A DNA stretch of 43,991 bases, from assembly GCA_016185275.1 (NCBI GenBank), contig JACPNX010000034.1:1-43991 (forward strand). The letters are read 5' to 3'. Below the pieces are notes generated by a model. It had not been told where the DNA came from. It saw nothing but the letters and a program-made list of their open reading frames with translations, and did no database searches. This document shows positions 33,580 through 42,741 of the stretch, one piece after another; position 1 is the stretch's first letter; each line of letters begins with the position of its first letter. Position numbers and translations under genes: made by a program. Source of the DNA: Actinomycetota bacterium (lineage in GTDB: Bacteria; Actinomycetota; Acidimicrobiia; Acidimicrobiales; Iamiaceae).

Positions 33580-34584
33580 GTGGCCCGCGACCTCGCCATC
33601 GACCTCGGCACGGCCAACACCCTCGTCTACGCCAAGGGCCACGGCATCGTCCTCAACGAGCCGTCGGTCATCGCGCTCAACCAGCAGACCAGCGAGGTGC
33701 TGGCGATGGGCCACGAGGCGTGGCAGATGATCGGCCGGACGCCCGGCTACATCATCGCGGTGCGCCCGCTGCGCCAGGGCGCCATCACCGACTTCGACAT
33801 CACGCAGCGCATGATCCGCCTGCTGCTGCACCGCTCGGGTGTCAGCCGCTTCAACCGGCCCCGGGTGCTCATCTGCGTTCCGTCCGCCATCACGGAGGTC
33901 GAGCGCCGGGCCGTCACCGAGGCGGCGCGGCGCGCCGGTGCGGCGGACGCGCAGCTCATCGAGCAGCCGATGGCCGCCGCGCTCGGCGCCGGCCTGCCGA
34001 TCCATGAACCGGTGGCCAACATGGTCATCGACGTCGGTGGAGGCACGACCGAGACCGCGCTGATCTCGCTCGGCGGCATCGTGGCCCTCCAGGCGGTGCG
34101 GGTGGGATCGTTCGACATCGACGCATCCGTCCAGACCTACGTGCGCCGCGAGTACGGCATCGCCGTCGGTGAGCGGACCGCCGAGGAGATCAAGGTGGCC
34201 ATCGGTTCCGCCTGGCCCGTGCACGACGAGATCAAGGCCGAGGTCCGCGGTCGTGACCTCATGACCGGCCTGCCCAAGACGGTGATCCTGTCGCCGGAGG
34301 AGGTGCGTGGCGCCATCGAGGAGGTCACCTCCTCGATCGTCGAGTCGGTGATCGCCTGCCTCGGTGAGGCCCCGCCCGAGCTGGCCCACGACCTGATCGT
34401 GCGCGGGCTGCACCTCGTGGGCGGCGGCGGGATGCTGAAGGGGCTGGCGCAGCGCCTCGCCAACGAGACGGAGATCCCGGTGTACCTCGTCGACTCGCCG
34501 CTCGAGGCGGTCGTGCTCGGCGCGGGCCGCTGCATCGAGGCCTACGACCAGCTCAAGGTGATGTTCATGGGCGCCCGCTCCTGA
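33580..34584 (+). CDS. mreB: Rod-shape/actin-like protein MreB
   Basis: The protein has 334 aa from a GTG that directly follows the preceding stop. Actin-fold ATP-binding motifs are visible: phosphate-1 IDLGTANTLVY, phosphate-2 VIDVGGGTTETALISLGG and adenosine loop LVGGGGMLKGL; the PRVLICVPSAITEVERRAV segment is typical of MreB. It polymerises under the membrane and guides cell-wall synthesis. No mreC, mreD, rodA or pbp2 follows, so this is an isolated copy, as found in some non-rod actinobacteria. The 148 bp after it hold no clear terminator. Confidence 0.96.
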   Translation: MARDLAIDLGTANTLVYAKGHGIVLNEPSVIALNQQTSEVLAMGHEAWQMIGRTPGYIIAVRPLRQGAITDFDITQRMIRLLLHRSGVSRFNRPRVLICVPSAITEVERRAVTEAARRAGAADAQLIEQPMAAALGAGLPIHEPVANMVIDVGGGTTETALISLGGIVALQAVRVGSFDIDASVQTYVRREYGIAVGERTAEEIKVAIGSAWPVHDEIKAEVRGRDLMTGLPKTVILSPEEVRGAIEEVTSSIVESVIACLGEAPPELAHDLIVRGLHLVGGGGMLKGLAQRLANETEIPVYLVDSPLEAVVLGAGRCIEAYDQLKVMFMGARS

Positions 34585-34732
34585 GCCGGAGCGGTCCGGC
34601 GGCCGTAACGGCGGGGCCGGGTGGGCCCGTTCGCAACGAGCGATGGGTGGCGCGCGCGCCATCGCCGCCGGCTCGTGGCATCCGTCACGATGTGGTTGAC
34701 TGGCCCGCGATGCCGGAGACGGGGGAGAGCCG

Positions 34733-35494
34733 TTGGCGCTGCTGAGCGTGCGCGATGTGAGCGTTCGCTTCGGTGGGGTCGTCGCCCTCGACTCGCTGTC
34801 GTTCGAGATCGAGGTGGGCCAGATCTGCGCCCTCATCGGCCCGAACGGTGCGGGCAAGACGACGCTGTTCAACGTCGTCAGCCGGCTCTACGAGGCGAGT
34901 GCGGGCTCGGTCGACTTCGACGGGCGCGACCTGCTGCGACTCGCTCCGCACAAGATCGTCGAGCTCGGCATCGCCCGGACGTTCCAGAACGTGGCCCTGT
35001 TCCCCGCGCTGACCGTGCTCGAGAACGTGATGGTCGGAGCCCACGCCCACGGCAAGGTCGGCTTCGGCCGGGGTCTCGTGCACCTCGGTGTGCGCAGCGA
35101 GGAGACGGCGATGCGCCGGCGTGGGCTCGACATCCTCGACCGCCTCGGCCTCGTCGAGCTGGCCCACCGGCCGGCGGCGGGCCTGCCGTTCGGCACGCTC
35201 AAGCGCATCGAGTTCGCCCGCGCGCTGGCCACCGAGCCGAAGCTGCTGATGCTCGACGAGCCCGCCAACGGGCTGACCCACGGCGAGGTCGACGAGCTCG
35301 GCACCACGATCCGCGAGATCCGCGACCAGTTCGACCTCACCATGCTCCTCGTCGAGCACCACATGACCATGGTGATGGCCATCTCGGACCACATCGTCGT
35401 CCTGGACTTCGGCCGCAAGATCGCCGAAGGGCCGCCCGACGCAGTGCGCAACGACCCCAAGGTCATCGAGGCCTACCTCGGGGCGCCGGCGTGA
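34733..35494 (+). CDS. livG: Branched-chain amino acid-type ABC transporter ATPase LivG
   Basis: The protein has 253 aa from TTG 34733 with GGGGGAGAG upstream. Walker A GPNGAGKTT, LivG-type signature LPFGTLKRIEFARAL, Walker B LLMLDEPANGL and the switch region LLVEHHMTMVM are present. The insertion between Walker A and the signature and the HGEV after Walker B are LivG features. It forms a heterodimer with LivF on the cytoplasmic side. First gene of a five-gene transporter operon; overlaps livF by 4 bases. Confidence 0.94.
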   Translation: MALLSVRDVSVRFGGVVALDSLSFEIEVGQICALIGPNGAGKTTLFNVVSRLYEASAGSVDFDGRDLLRLAPHKIVELGIARTFQNVALFPALTVLENVMVGAHAHGKVGFGRGLVHLGVRSEETAMRRRGLDILDRLGLVELAHRPAAGLPFGTLKRIEFARALATEPKLLMLDEPANGLTHGEVDELGTTIREIRDQFDLTMLLVEHHMTMVMAISDHIVVLDFGRKIAEGPPDAVRNDPKVIEAYLGAPA

Positions 35495-36198
35495 GCCTGC
35501 TCGAGCTGCGCGGTGTCACCGCCGGCTACGGACCCGTGCAGGTGCTCCACGGCCTCGACCTCGAAGTCGGCGACGGCGAGGTCGTCGTCGTGCTCGGGGC
35601 CAACGGCGCGGGCAAGACCACGACCCTGCGCGCCATCAGCGGCATGATCCCCGCCAGGGGCGAGATCGTGTTCGACGGGGTGCGCCTCGACGGCCGGCGC
35701 CCCGAAGCGGTCGCCAAGGCAGGCATCGCCCACGTGCCGCAGGGCCGGGGCACCTTCTCGGAGCTGACCGTGGAGGAGAACCTGCGCCTCGGCGCGATCA
35801 CCCGCCGCGACGGCGAGGTCGACGCCGACCTGCGCCGCTGGTACGACGCCATGCCGCGGCTGGGCGAGCGGCGCACGCAGGCCGCGGGGAGCATGAGCGG
35901 CGGCGAGCAGCAGATGCTGGCCATCGCCCGGGCCATGATGTCGCGGCCCCGGCTGCTCCTGCTCGACGAGCCGTCGCTCGGCCTGGCGCCCCTCGTCACC
36001 CGCGAGCTGTTCGAGCGCCTGCGTGACCTCAACCGGGCCGAGGGCCTGAGCGTGCTCGTGGTCGAGCAGAACGCCAACCTGGCTCTCGGCATCGGCCATC
36101 GCGGGTACGTGCTGGAGGCCGGTCGCATCGCGGTCAGCGGCGACGCCGGGTCGCTCATCGGCAACGAAGACGTCCGCAAGGCCTACCTGGGGTTCTAG
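35491..36198 (+). CDS. livF: Branched-chain amino acid-type ABC transporter ATPase LivF
   Basis: The protein has 235 aa from GTG 35491 overlapping livG; the frame upstream is a livG shadow. Walker A GANGAGKTT, the LivF hallmark HVPQGRGTFSELTVEENL, signature MSGGEQQMLAIARAM, Walker B LLLLDEPSLGLAP and VVEQNANLAL are all intact. It ends DVRKAYLGF. The stop abuts the livH start with no gap. Confidence 0.95.
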   Translation: MSLLELRGVTAGYGPVQVLHGLDLEVGDGEVVVVLGANGAGKTTTLRAISGMIPARGEIVFDGVRLDGRRPEAVAKAGIAHVPQGRGTFSELTVEENLRLGAITRRDGEVDADLRRWYDAMPRLGERRTQAAGSMSGGEQQMLAIARAMMSRPRLLLLDEPSLGLAPLVTRELFERLRDLNRAEGLSVLVVEQNANLALGIGHRGYVLEAGRIAVSGDAGSLIGNEDVRKAYLGF

Positions 36199-37113
36199 AT
36201 GACGCTCTTCCTCCAGCAGCTCGTCAACGGCATCGGCAACGGCGTGGTGTACGGCGCGGTCGCCCTGGCCCTCGTGCTGATCTACCGGACCACCGGCGTC
36301 CTCAACTTCGCCCAGGGCGAGATGGCCCTGTTCACCACCTACCTGGCCTGGAAGTTCGCCCGCTCGGTCCCCGTGGCCGCGGCCATCGCCCTCGCCTTCG
36401 TCATCGGGTTCGTGGGTGGGGCGATCATCGAGCGGGTGCTGATCCGGCCCGTGGAAGAGGCGCGCAGCCCGCTCAACGTCGTGATCGTCACGCTCGGCCT
36501 GTTCCTCGGCATCAACGCCCTGCCGCAGCTCATCTTCGGCACCGACTCCCAGCAGATGCCCAAGCCCTGGCCTTCGGACGCGGCCCCGGGTGACGTGGTC
36601 GGCACCACCCGGGCCGTCAAGGTGGGTGCCGTGTCGGTGTCCTGGGCGGTCATCGCGCTGGCGCTCATGATGGTCGCCGTCTGTGCCCTGCTGTGGCTGC
36701 TGTTCCAGAAGACCCGGCTGGGGCTGGCGCTGCGGGCCGTCGCCTCCAACCCCGAGTCCAGCCGCCTGGTCGGGATCAACGCCGGGCTCACCCTCATGCT
36801 CGGCTGGGCGCTGTCCGCCGGCCTCGGTGCCATCGTCGGGCCCTTGGTGGCGGCCCGCTCCACCGGCTTCGATGCCAGCCTCATGCAGGGCGTGCTCGTC
36901 TTCGCGTTCTCGGCGGCTGCGCTGGGCGGCTTCGACAGCGTGCTCGGCGCGGTGGTCGGCGGTCTCGTCGTCGGCATCGCGGAGGCGCTCACCACCCAGT
37001 ACGTCGACCCGCTGAACGGCATCGAGGTGCTGTTGCCGCTGCTGCTGATCCTCGGCGTGCTGCTCATCCGGCCGAACGGGCTGTTCGGCCGCCGGACCGT
37101 GGAGCGAGTGTGA
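36199..37113 (+). CDS. livH: Branched-chain amino acid-type ABC permease LivH
   Basis: The protein has 304 aa, ATG directly after the livF stop. It has eight or so membrane helices, with the LivH start FLQQLVNGIGNGVVYGAVALALVLIYRTTGVLNFAQGEM and the coupling loop LALRAVASNPESSRLVGIN. It forms the translocation path with LivM. The overlap with livM is GTGTGA, sharing four bases. Confidence 0.95.
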   Translation: MTLFLQQLVNGIGNGVVYGAVALALVLIYRTTGVLNFAQGEMALFTTYLAWKFARSVPVAAAIALAFVIGFVGGAIIERVLIRPVEEARSPLNVVIVTLGLFLGINALPQLIFGTDSQQMPKPWPSDAAPGDVVGTTRAVKVGAVSVSWAVIALALMMVAVCALLWLLFQKTRLGLALRAVASNPESSRLVGINAGLTLMLGWALSAGLGAIVGPLVAARSTGFDASLMQGVLVFAFSAAALGGFDSVLGAVVGGLVVGIAEALTTQYVDPLNGIEVLLPLLLILGVLLIRPNGLFGRRTVERV

Positions 37114-38198
37114 CCACCACCCGAGCGTCGGGCCGCGAGCAGGCCGGACCCGCCACGACGACCCCGATCCGGCCGCCGATCGACCCGAAGGTGCGCGGGC
37201 TGCGCATCGTGGTCGGTGTGGTGGCCGCGGCCGCGGCCCTGTATGCGCCCTTCTACTTCCCGGCCGCACAGAACAAGGTCCTGAGCCAGGCCCTCTACCT
37301 CGCCATCGCGGCGATGGGCCTCAACCTCCTGACCGGCTTCAACGGCCAGGTCTCGATCGGGCACGGCGCCTTCTTCGGCGTCGGTGCGTTCACCTCCGGG
37401 CTCCTCGTCGTCAAGCAGGGCTGGCCCTACGAGGCGACCATCCCCGTGGCGGCGCTCGTGGCCGCGGTGGTGGGCCTCCTCGTCGGCTTCCCGGCGCTGC
37501 GGGTCCGGGGGCTGTACCTGGCCCTCGTGACCCTCGGGCTGGCCGTGCTGTTCCCCCAGCTCGGCCAGAAGTACGTGAAGGGTTCGGGCGGCGTGCCTCT
37601 GCTCCAACCCAGCCTCACCGACACCAAGTCGTTGCTGCAGGGCCTGGCCGACGACCAGTACGCCTACTACCTCACACTGCTCGTGCTGGTGATCGTGACC
37701 CTGCTCACCTGGAGCCTCGTGAACAGCCGCGCCGGTCGGGCCATGGTGGCCGTGCGCGATCAGGAGCTCGCCGCGGCGACGGTCGGCGTGAACCTGGCGC
37801 AGGTGAAGGTGCTCACCTTCGCCATCAGCGCGGCCTACGCGGGCGCGGCCGGATCCCTGTCGTTCATGATCGACCGCGTGGCCGACGCCACGAACCCCGT
37901 CATCTACTTCCAGCGCTCGATCGAGTTCCTCGTGGCCATGGTGGTCGGCGGCGCGGCCACCATCACCGGTCCGATCGTCGGCGCCCTGGCCGTGGTGCTG
38001 CTGCGCCGCAACACCGAGCAGCTCATCGAAGGCAAGCCGATCCTGTCGCCCGCCCTGTTCGGCGCCGCGCTGATCGCGATCGTCTACGTGCTCCCCGAAG
38101 GCATCATCGGCGGCGTCCGCCGCTTGACGAGCCGGGTGACGCACCGCCCCCCGCCACCGTCGACCCTGACCACCACGACCTCCGACACCTCCGTCTGA
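37110..38198 (+). CDS. livM: Branched-chain amino acid-type ABC permease LivM
   Basis: The protein has 362 aa from GTG 37110; the longer open frame upstream is a livH shadow. LivM hallmarks are MGLNLLTGFNGQVSIGHGAFFGVGA, FPALRVRGLYLALVTLG and the coupling loop GRAMVAVRDQELAAATVGVN. A Thr/Pro-rich cytoplasmic end follows the last helix. It lies 55 bases before the binding-protein gene. Confidence 0.95.
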   Translation: MTTTRASGREQAGPATTTPIRPPIDPKVRGLRIVVGVVAAAAALYAPFYFPAAQNKVLSQALYLAIAAMGLNLLTGFNGQVSIGHGAFFGVGAFTSGLLVVKQGWPYEATIPVAALVAAVVGLLVGFPALRVRGLYLALVTLGLAVLFPQLGQKYVKGSGGVPLLQPSLTDTKSLLQGLADDQYAYYLTLLVLVIVTLLTWSLVNSRAGRAMVAVRDQELAAATVGVNLAQVKVLTFAISAAYAGAAGSLSFMIDRVADATNPVIYFQRSIEFLVAMVVGGAATITGPIVGALAVVLLRRNTEQLIEGKPILSPALFGAALIAIVYVLPEGIIGGVRRLTSRVTHRPPPPSTLTTTTSDTSV

Positions 38199-38253
38199 CC
38201 AACGCGATGCACGCCATGCCCGAAACCCCCCACAACCCTCCCAGGAGGCTCCC

Positions 38254-39621
38254 ATGACCCGGTCCCCGACCGGACGGCTCGTCGCCGTACTCCTCGCCCT
38301 CGTCCTCGTGGCGGCCTCGTGCTCCAAGCGCGACAGCTCCAACACCGTCACCGGCGGCGGTGGGGGAACCGGCAACAACGGCCAGTCGTCCATCGACACC
38401 TCCAACTGCTCCGTCGATCCGACCAAGCCCATACCGGGCAACACGATCCGGCTCGTCTCGAGCTTCCCCCAGTCGGGGCTCACCGCCGCGTTCTCCGAGA
38501 TCGCCGACGGGTGGAAGGCCTACTTCAAGATGGTGAACACCGAGCAGGGTGGCGTCACCATCGCCGGCAAGAAGTACAAGATCGAGACGAAGGACAAGGA
38601 CGACACCTACGACCCGGCCAAGACGGCGTCGAACATCTCCGATCTCGTCGGCAGCGGCTCGCTCGACAGCGTCTTCGGTGCCTTCATGGTCGTGGGCACG
38701 GCGGGCAACCTGGCCATCCGCCAGGACCTCGCCGCCAAGTGCGTGCCCGACTTCTTCGCCGCCACCGGTTCGCCGGCCCTGGGCGACCCGAGCTTTCCCT
38801 GGGCCATCGGCGCCACGAACCCGCCCTACACGGTCGAGGTGAAGGCCTTTGCCGAGTACCTGAAGAAGAACAAGCCCAACGCTCGGGTCGCCGTCCTCGC
38901 CCAGGACGACGACTTCGGCACCGCCTACATCGACGGCTTCAACCAGGCCATCAAGGGCACCGGGATCAAGGTCGCCAAGGTGGAGAAGTACAAGCCCGGC
39001 GCCGTCGACGTGGGTACGCAGATCACCAGCCTGGCCGCCACCAAGGCCGACGCCTTCCTGTCCGGTGGCACGCTGCTGGCCTGCCCCGACTCGCTGAAGA
39101 AGGCCGTGGCCGCGGGGTGGCGGCCGCTCACCTATGTCTCGGGCACCTGCGCCTCCAAGACGCTGATGGGTCTGGCCGGCTCCGCGGGCGACAAGGCCCT
39201 CACCACGACCAACCTCGAGGACCCCCTGAACCCGAAGTGGGCCAACGATCCGGCCATGAAGGAGTACAGGACCAAGGCCAAGCAGTACAGCCCCGTGGCC
39301 AACCTGGACCTGACCAACGGCATCGTCGCCTACGGGTGGACCCAGGGCGCGCTGTTCGTCAAGGCGCTGCAGGCGGCGAAGGCACCCACCCGCCTGGCCG
39401 TGATGGAGTCCGTGTACAACATGAACGGCGTGAGAGCCGGCCTGCTGCGCCCGGGGTTCAGCATCACGACGAGCCAGAACGACCGCTACATGGGCGAGAA
39501 GGTCCAGTTCGGCCGGTACAACGCGGCCAAGGGCTACTTCGAGGACCTCGGGTCGCCGGAGGACTTCGAGGGGCGTACCGCCTCCATCACGCCGAAGGCC
39601 GTGATCACCGGAAACGGCTGA
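38254..39621 (+). CDS. LivK-type substrate-binding lipoprotein
   Basis: The protein has 455 aa from ATG 38254 with AGGAGG upstream. A lipoprotein signal peptide ends LVAASC with Cys23 as the lipidation site, followed by a Gly/Asn/Ser-rich linker. The mature fold is type I periplasmic binding (Peripla_BP_6): IRLVSSFPQSGLTAAFSE, GSLDSVFGAFMVVGTAGNL and ARVAVLAQDDDFGTAYIDGF. It would feed the LivHMGF channel. Substrates in this family include branched-chain amino acids, amides, urea and aromatic acids, and the sequence does not tell which. The end overlaps the convergent bioD by 17 bases. Confidence 0.92.
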   Translation: MTRSPTGRLVAVLLALVLVAASCSKRDSSNTVTGGGGGTGNNGQSSIDTSNCSVDPTKPIPGNTIRLVSSFPQSGLTAAFSEIADGWKAYFKMVNTEQGGVTIAGKKYKIETKDKDDTYDPAKTASNISDLVGSGSLDSVFGAFMVVGTAGNLAIRQDLAAKCVPDFFAATGSPALGDPSFPWAIGATNPPYTVEVKAFAEYLKKNKPNARVAVLAQDDDFGTAYIDGFNQAIKGTGIKVAKVEKYKPGAVDVGTQITSLAATKADAFLSGGTLLACPDSLKKAVAAGWRPLTYVSGTCASKTLMGLAGSAGDKALTTTNLEDPLNPKWANDPAMKEYRTKAKQYSPVANLDLTNGIVAYGWTQGALFVKALQAAKAPTRLAVMESVYNMNGVRAGLLRPGFSITTSQNDRYMGEKVQFGRYNAAKGYFEDLGSPEDFEGRTASITPKAVITGNG

Positions 39622-40252
39622 CGAGGACGTCCACCAGGGCCTCGGTCTCCACCAGGGGACCGAGGCCCTCGTGCGTTTCGAGCCAGGCGCGGTTGCGGCG
39701 GTGCAGGTCGTCTCCGGGGTCGTAGCGGTTGAGCAGCACGACGACGGGCCAGCGGTCCAGCACGGCAAGGCTCAGGCGCACGGCGTTCACCGTCCCGAGC
39801 CCGGCGTCGGCCACCAGCACGGTCAGGTCGGGGGCCAGCGCGGCAGCCAGGTCGACGCCGTCGCCGTCGCCCGCCACCGGTGAGCGGGGGCCGCCCACCG
39901 TTTCGACCCAGCCGAGGTCCACGCCCGGCGGCCAACCCGAAGCCGCGGTGACCAACTCGTCGAGCGTGGGTACGGGCCGGTCGAGGGCTGCAGCAGCCAT
40001 GGGCGGCGCCATGGGCACCTCGTAGCTGCGTTCGGCGGCGCAGACGGTCCGGGGGTCTTCGCCGGTCGCGGTGGCGAGGACCTCGGCGTCCGACGGCCCA
40101 GGTTCTTCGACGTCGAACGATTGCGCCGGCTTGCGGGCGGCCACACGCCAGCCGCGGCGCCGGAGGCCGGCCAGCACCTGCCCGCCCACCCACGTCTTGC
40201 CGACCTCGGTGGCGGTGCCGAAGCACACGACCAGCCGGCGCGGCCGGTTCAC
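39605..40252 (-). CDS. bioD: Dethiobiotin synthetase BioD
   Basis: The protein has 215 aa from GTG 40252, overlapping the bioF stop as GTGA. It closes the ureido ring of dethiobiotin from DAPA, CO2 and ATP. The P-loop is GTATEVGKTW (BioD usually has GTDTxVGKT; the Asp is Ala here) and the second motif is ARKPAQSF. VETVGGPRSPVA and VVLLNRYDPGD match BioD's later motifs. It is slightly divergent from textbook BioD but the context (bioF, bioA) supports it. The 3' end overlaps the convergent binding-protein gene. Confidence 0.88.
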   Translation of the reverse strand: MNRPRRLVVCFGTATEVGKTWVGGQVLAGLRRRGWRVAARKPAQSFDVEEPGPSDAEVLATATGEDPRTVCAAERSYEVPMAPPMAAAALDRPVPTLDELVTAASGWPPGVDLGWVETVGGPRSPVAGDGDGVDLAAALAPDLTVLVADAGLGTVNAVRLSLAVLDRWPVVVLLNRYDPGDDLHRRNRAWLETHEGLGPLVETEALVDVLVSRFR

Positions 40253-41397
40253 GCCGGAAGCGGCACGCCGACCGCGGCCAGGCCGTCGAGCAGCGCATCG
40301 ACCTGGTCGTCGGTGTGGGCGGCGGACAGCGTCACCCGCAGGCGCGACGACCCGGGCGCGACGGTGGGCGGGCGGATGGCGGGGACGAACAGGCCTCGGT
40401 CGGCCAGGGCGGCGGCCGCCGCGAGGGCGCGCTCCTCGCCGCCGAGCACGACCGGCACGATGGGGGACGGGTGGCCCGGCGCCAGGCGGTCGACGAGGTG
40501 GCGGAGGCGGGCTCGCAGCCCGGCCCCTTCGGCCGAACGGACGATGCGCAGCGCGGCGAGAGCGGCGGCCGCGGTGGCGGGCGGCGACGCGGTGGTGAAG
40601 ATGTAGGGGCGGGCGGCGTTGACGAGCAGGTCGGCTACGGGCGCCGAGCAGGCCGCGAAGCCGCCGAGCGACCCCAGCGCCTTCGACAACGTGCCGACCC
40701 GCACGACCGGCACGTCACCGGCCGGCGGGCAGGCGCCGGTTGCCGTGCGCTCGACGTCCGGGCCGAGGACCGCGTGGGCTTCGTCGAGGACGAGCAGGGC
40801 GCCGTGGCGGGCGCACACCGCGAGCAGGCCGGCCACGTCGGCCACGTCGCCGTCCATGGAGAACACCGTGTCGCTGACCACGAGGGCCGGTCGGTCGTCG
40901 GAGCCCAACCGGTCGTCGAGCGCAGCCAGGTCGCCGTGGGGGAACACGGACGTCTCGGCGCGGGCCAGACGGCAGCCGTCGATGATGGAGGCGTGGTTGA
41001 GCTCGTCGCTGAGGATCCGGGTCCCGGGCGACCCGAGAGCGGCGAGGACGCCGAGGTTCGCCTGGTAGCCGGTCGGGAACAGCACGGTCCGCTCCGTGCC
41101 CTTCCACTGCGCCAGCTCCCGTTCGAGCTCGTCGTGGACCGGGCGGGACCCTGTCACCAGGCGAGCCGAACCGGCGCCCGCCCCCCACCGCTCGAGCGCC
41201 TCGGCCGCCGCGGCGACGACGGCGGGATGGACGGTCAGGCCCAGGTAGTCGTTGGAGGCGAAGGCGACGACGGGCCGCCCATCGAGCGTCGCCGACGGGC
41301 CCCGCCCGTCGAGGTCGCGCGGCGCCCGCCAGCGCCCGGCCGCGCGGACCGCGTCGAGACGCTCGGCCACGTCGTCGACCCACGCGGATCGGGTCAC
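40249..41397 (-). CDS. bioF: 8-amino-7-oxononanoate synthase BioF
   Basis: The protein has 382 aa from GTG 41397, seven bases after GAGG; GTG 41403 is an alternative. It condenses pimeloyl thioester with L-alanine using PLP. Motifs visible: VVAFASNDYLGLTVHP, RLVTGSRPVHDELE, LSDELNHASIIDGCRLA, LLVLDEAHAVLG and the PLP-lysine loop RVGTLSKALGSLGG. The start lies in one copy of a 22-bp direct repeat whose other copy is the end of bioA. It is coupled to bioD by a 4-bp overlap. Confidence 0.95.
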   Translation of the reverse strand: MTRSAWVDDVAERLDAVRAAGRWRAPRDLDGRGPSATLDGRPVVAFASNDYLGLTVHPAVVAAAAEALERWGAGAGSARLVTGSRPVHDELERELAQWKGTERTVLFPTGYQANLGVLAALGSPGTRILSDELNHASIIDGCRLARAETSVFPHGDLAALDDRLGSDDRPALVVSDTVFSMDGDVADVAGLLAVCARHGALLVLDEAHAVLGPDVERTATGACPPAGDVPVVRVGTLSKALGSLGGFAACSAPVADLLVNAARPYIFTTASPPATAAAALAALRIVRSAEGAGLRARLRHLVDRLAPGHPSPIVPVVLGGEERALAAAAALADRGLFVPAIRPPTVAPGSSRLRVTLSAAHTDDQVDALLDGLAAVGVPLPA

Positions 41398-41455
41398 CCG
41401 CACACCTCACCGGCCGACGTCGTCGACGAGGTCGATCGGGTCACCCGCACACCTC
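41387..41455. repeat. 22-bp direct repeat spanning the bioA/bioF junction
   Basis: GATCGGGTCACCCGCACACC plus TC occurs exactly at 41387-41408 and again at 41434-41455, 47 bases apart. On the coding strand the copies contain the bioA stop region (GAGGTGTGCGGGTGACCC) and the bioF start region. A single copy would place the bioA TGA in a GTGA overlap with the bioF GTG, as in other gene pairs here. Confidence 0.9.
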
Positions 41456-42730
41456 GCCGATCGCGGCCACGACGACGTCGACGATCCGGTCGATCTCCGC
41501 CGCCGTCGTCGTCAGCATCGGCATGACGACGACCACGTCGCCCAGCGGGCGCAGCAGCACCCCGCGCTCCACCGCGGCCGCGCACACCCGTCGGCCCCAG
41601 CGCAGCCCGCCGGCGGGCGGCGCCAGCTCCACGCCGGTCATCAAGCCGCACCGGCGAACGTCGGCCACCGCCGGCAGCGGCGACACATCGGTCGCGAGCC
41701 GGGCACCGAGCTGATCGGCGCGCGCCCGCACGTTGGCGAGCACGTCCCACTCGCCGAGGAGCTGGAGGTGGCGCAGGGCCACGGCGGCGGCGAGCGCGTT
41801 CCCGCCGTAGGAGTGGCCGTGGTACAGGGTGCGCTCCGAGAGGTCCTCGCCGAGGAACGCGTCGAACACCGGGCCGCTGGCCACTGTCACCGACATCGGC
41901 AGGTAGCCGCCGGTGAGGCCCTTGCCGAGGCACATCAGGTCGGGCTGCACGCCGGCCTGCTCGACGGCGAAGAGGGTCCCGGTGCGGCCGAAGCCGGTGG
42001 CCACCTCGTCGGCGACGAGGAGCACGCCGTGGTCCCGGCAGGCGTCGGCCACGGCGCGCAGCGCCTCGGGCGGGTGGACGCGCATGCCCGCCGCGCCTTG
42101 GCACAGCGGCTCGATCACCACCGCGGCCAGCCGGTCGGCCTGCTCGGCGATCAGGCGGACGGCGGCGGCCGGACCGTCCGGCTCGTCGAGGCCCGCGGCG
42201 CGCACGACCGGGAACCGGAGCGGGTCGAACACGTCGGTGCCGAACCCGCCGTCGCCCAGCGACAGCGCACCGACGGTGTCCCCGTGGTAGGCGCCACCGA
42301 AGGCCAGGTACCGGTCGCGGCCCCTCACCCCCCGGTTGGTCCAGTGCTGGAACGCGATCTTCAGCGCCTGCTCGACGGCGGCGGCGCCGTCGGACGCGAA
42401 CAGGAAGTGCGGCTCACGCACGGGCACGACGGCCGCGAGCGCCTCGGCCAGCTCGACGACGACGGTGGCGCCGTTGCCCAGCAGCGTCGTGTGGGCCACC
42501 TTGTCGAGCTGCGCCCTCAGCGCGGCGTCGAGCTCGGGGACACGGTGGCCGAGCGTCGTGACCCACAGCGACGAGATGGCGTCGAGGTAGCGCCGTCCCT
42601 CCACGTCGACGAGCTCGCGCCCTTCGGCCGCATGGACGATCAGCGGCCGGTTGCCCGCGTAAGCGGCCATCTGCGTGAAGCCGTGCCAGACCACGGCTGC
42701 GTCGCGCTCGACCCAGGACCTCTCGCCCAT
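41441..42730 (-). CDS. bioA: Adenosylmethionine-8-amino-7-oxononanoate aminotransferase BioA
   Basis: The protein has 429 aa from ATG 42730; a GTG upstream would add 13 residues overlapping toxin-like remains. It aminates KAPA with SAM as amino donor. Class III aminotransferase motifs are clear: VDVEGRRYLDAISSLWVTTLGHRV, FASDGAAAVEQALK, YLAFGGAYHGDTVGALSLG, VADEVATGFGRTG and the PLP-lysine CLGKGLTGGYLP. SSLW near the N-terminus and the YHGDT motif point to BioA rather than another family member. It is first of bioA-bioF-bioD on the minus strand; bioB is not in the window. Confidence 0.95.
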   Translation of the reverse strand: MGERSWVERDAAVVWHGFTQMAAYAGNRPLIVHAAEGRELVDVEGRRYLDAISSLWVTTLGHRVPELDAALRAQLDKVAHTTLLGNGATVVVELAEALAAVVPVREPHFLFASDGAAAVEQALKIAFQHWTNRGVRGRDRYLAFGGAYHGDTVGALSLGDGGFGTDVFDPLRFPVVRAAGLDEPDGPAAAVRLIAEQADRLAAVVIEPLCQGAAGMRVHPPEALRAVADACRDHGVLLVADEVATGFGRTGTLFAVEQAGVQPDLMCLGKGLTGGYLPMSVTVASGPVFDAFLGEDLSERTLYHGHSYGGNALAAAVALRHLQLLGEWDVLANVRARADQLGARLATDVSPLPAVADVRRCGLMTGVELAPPAGGLRWGRRVCAAAVERGVLLRPLGDVVVVMPMLTTTAAEIDRIVDVVVAAIGEVCG

Positions 42731-42741
42731 GGGCGGCGACG

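Noticed and set aside
34585..34732. Possible terminator or regulatory RNA between mreB and livG
   Set aside because: Only imperfect GC-rich pairing is visible, with no motif that can be defended.
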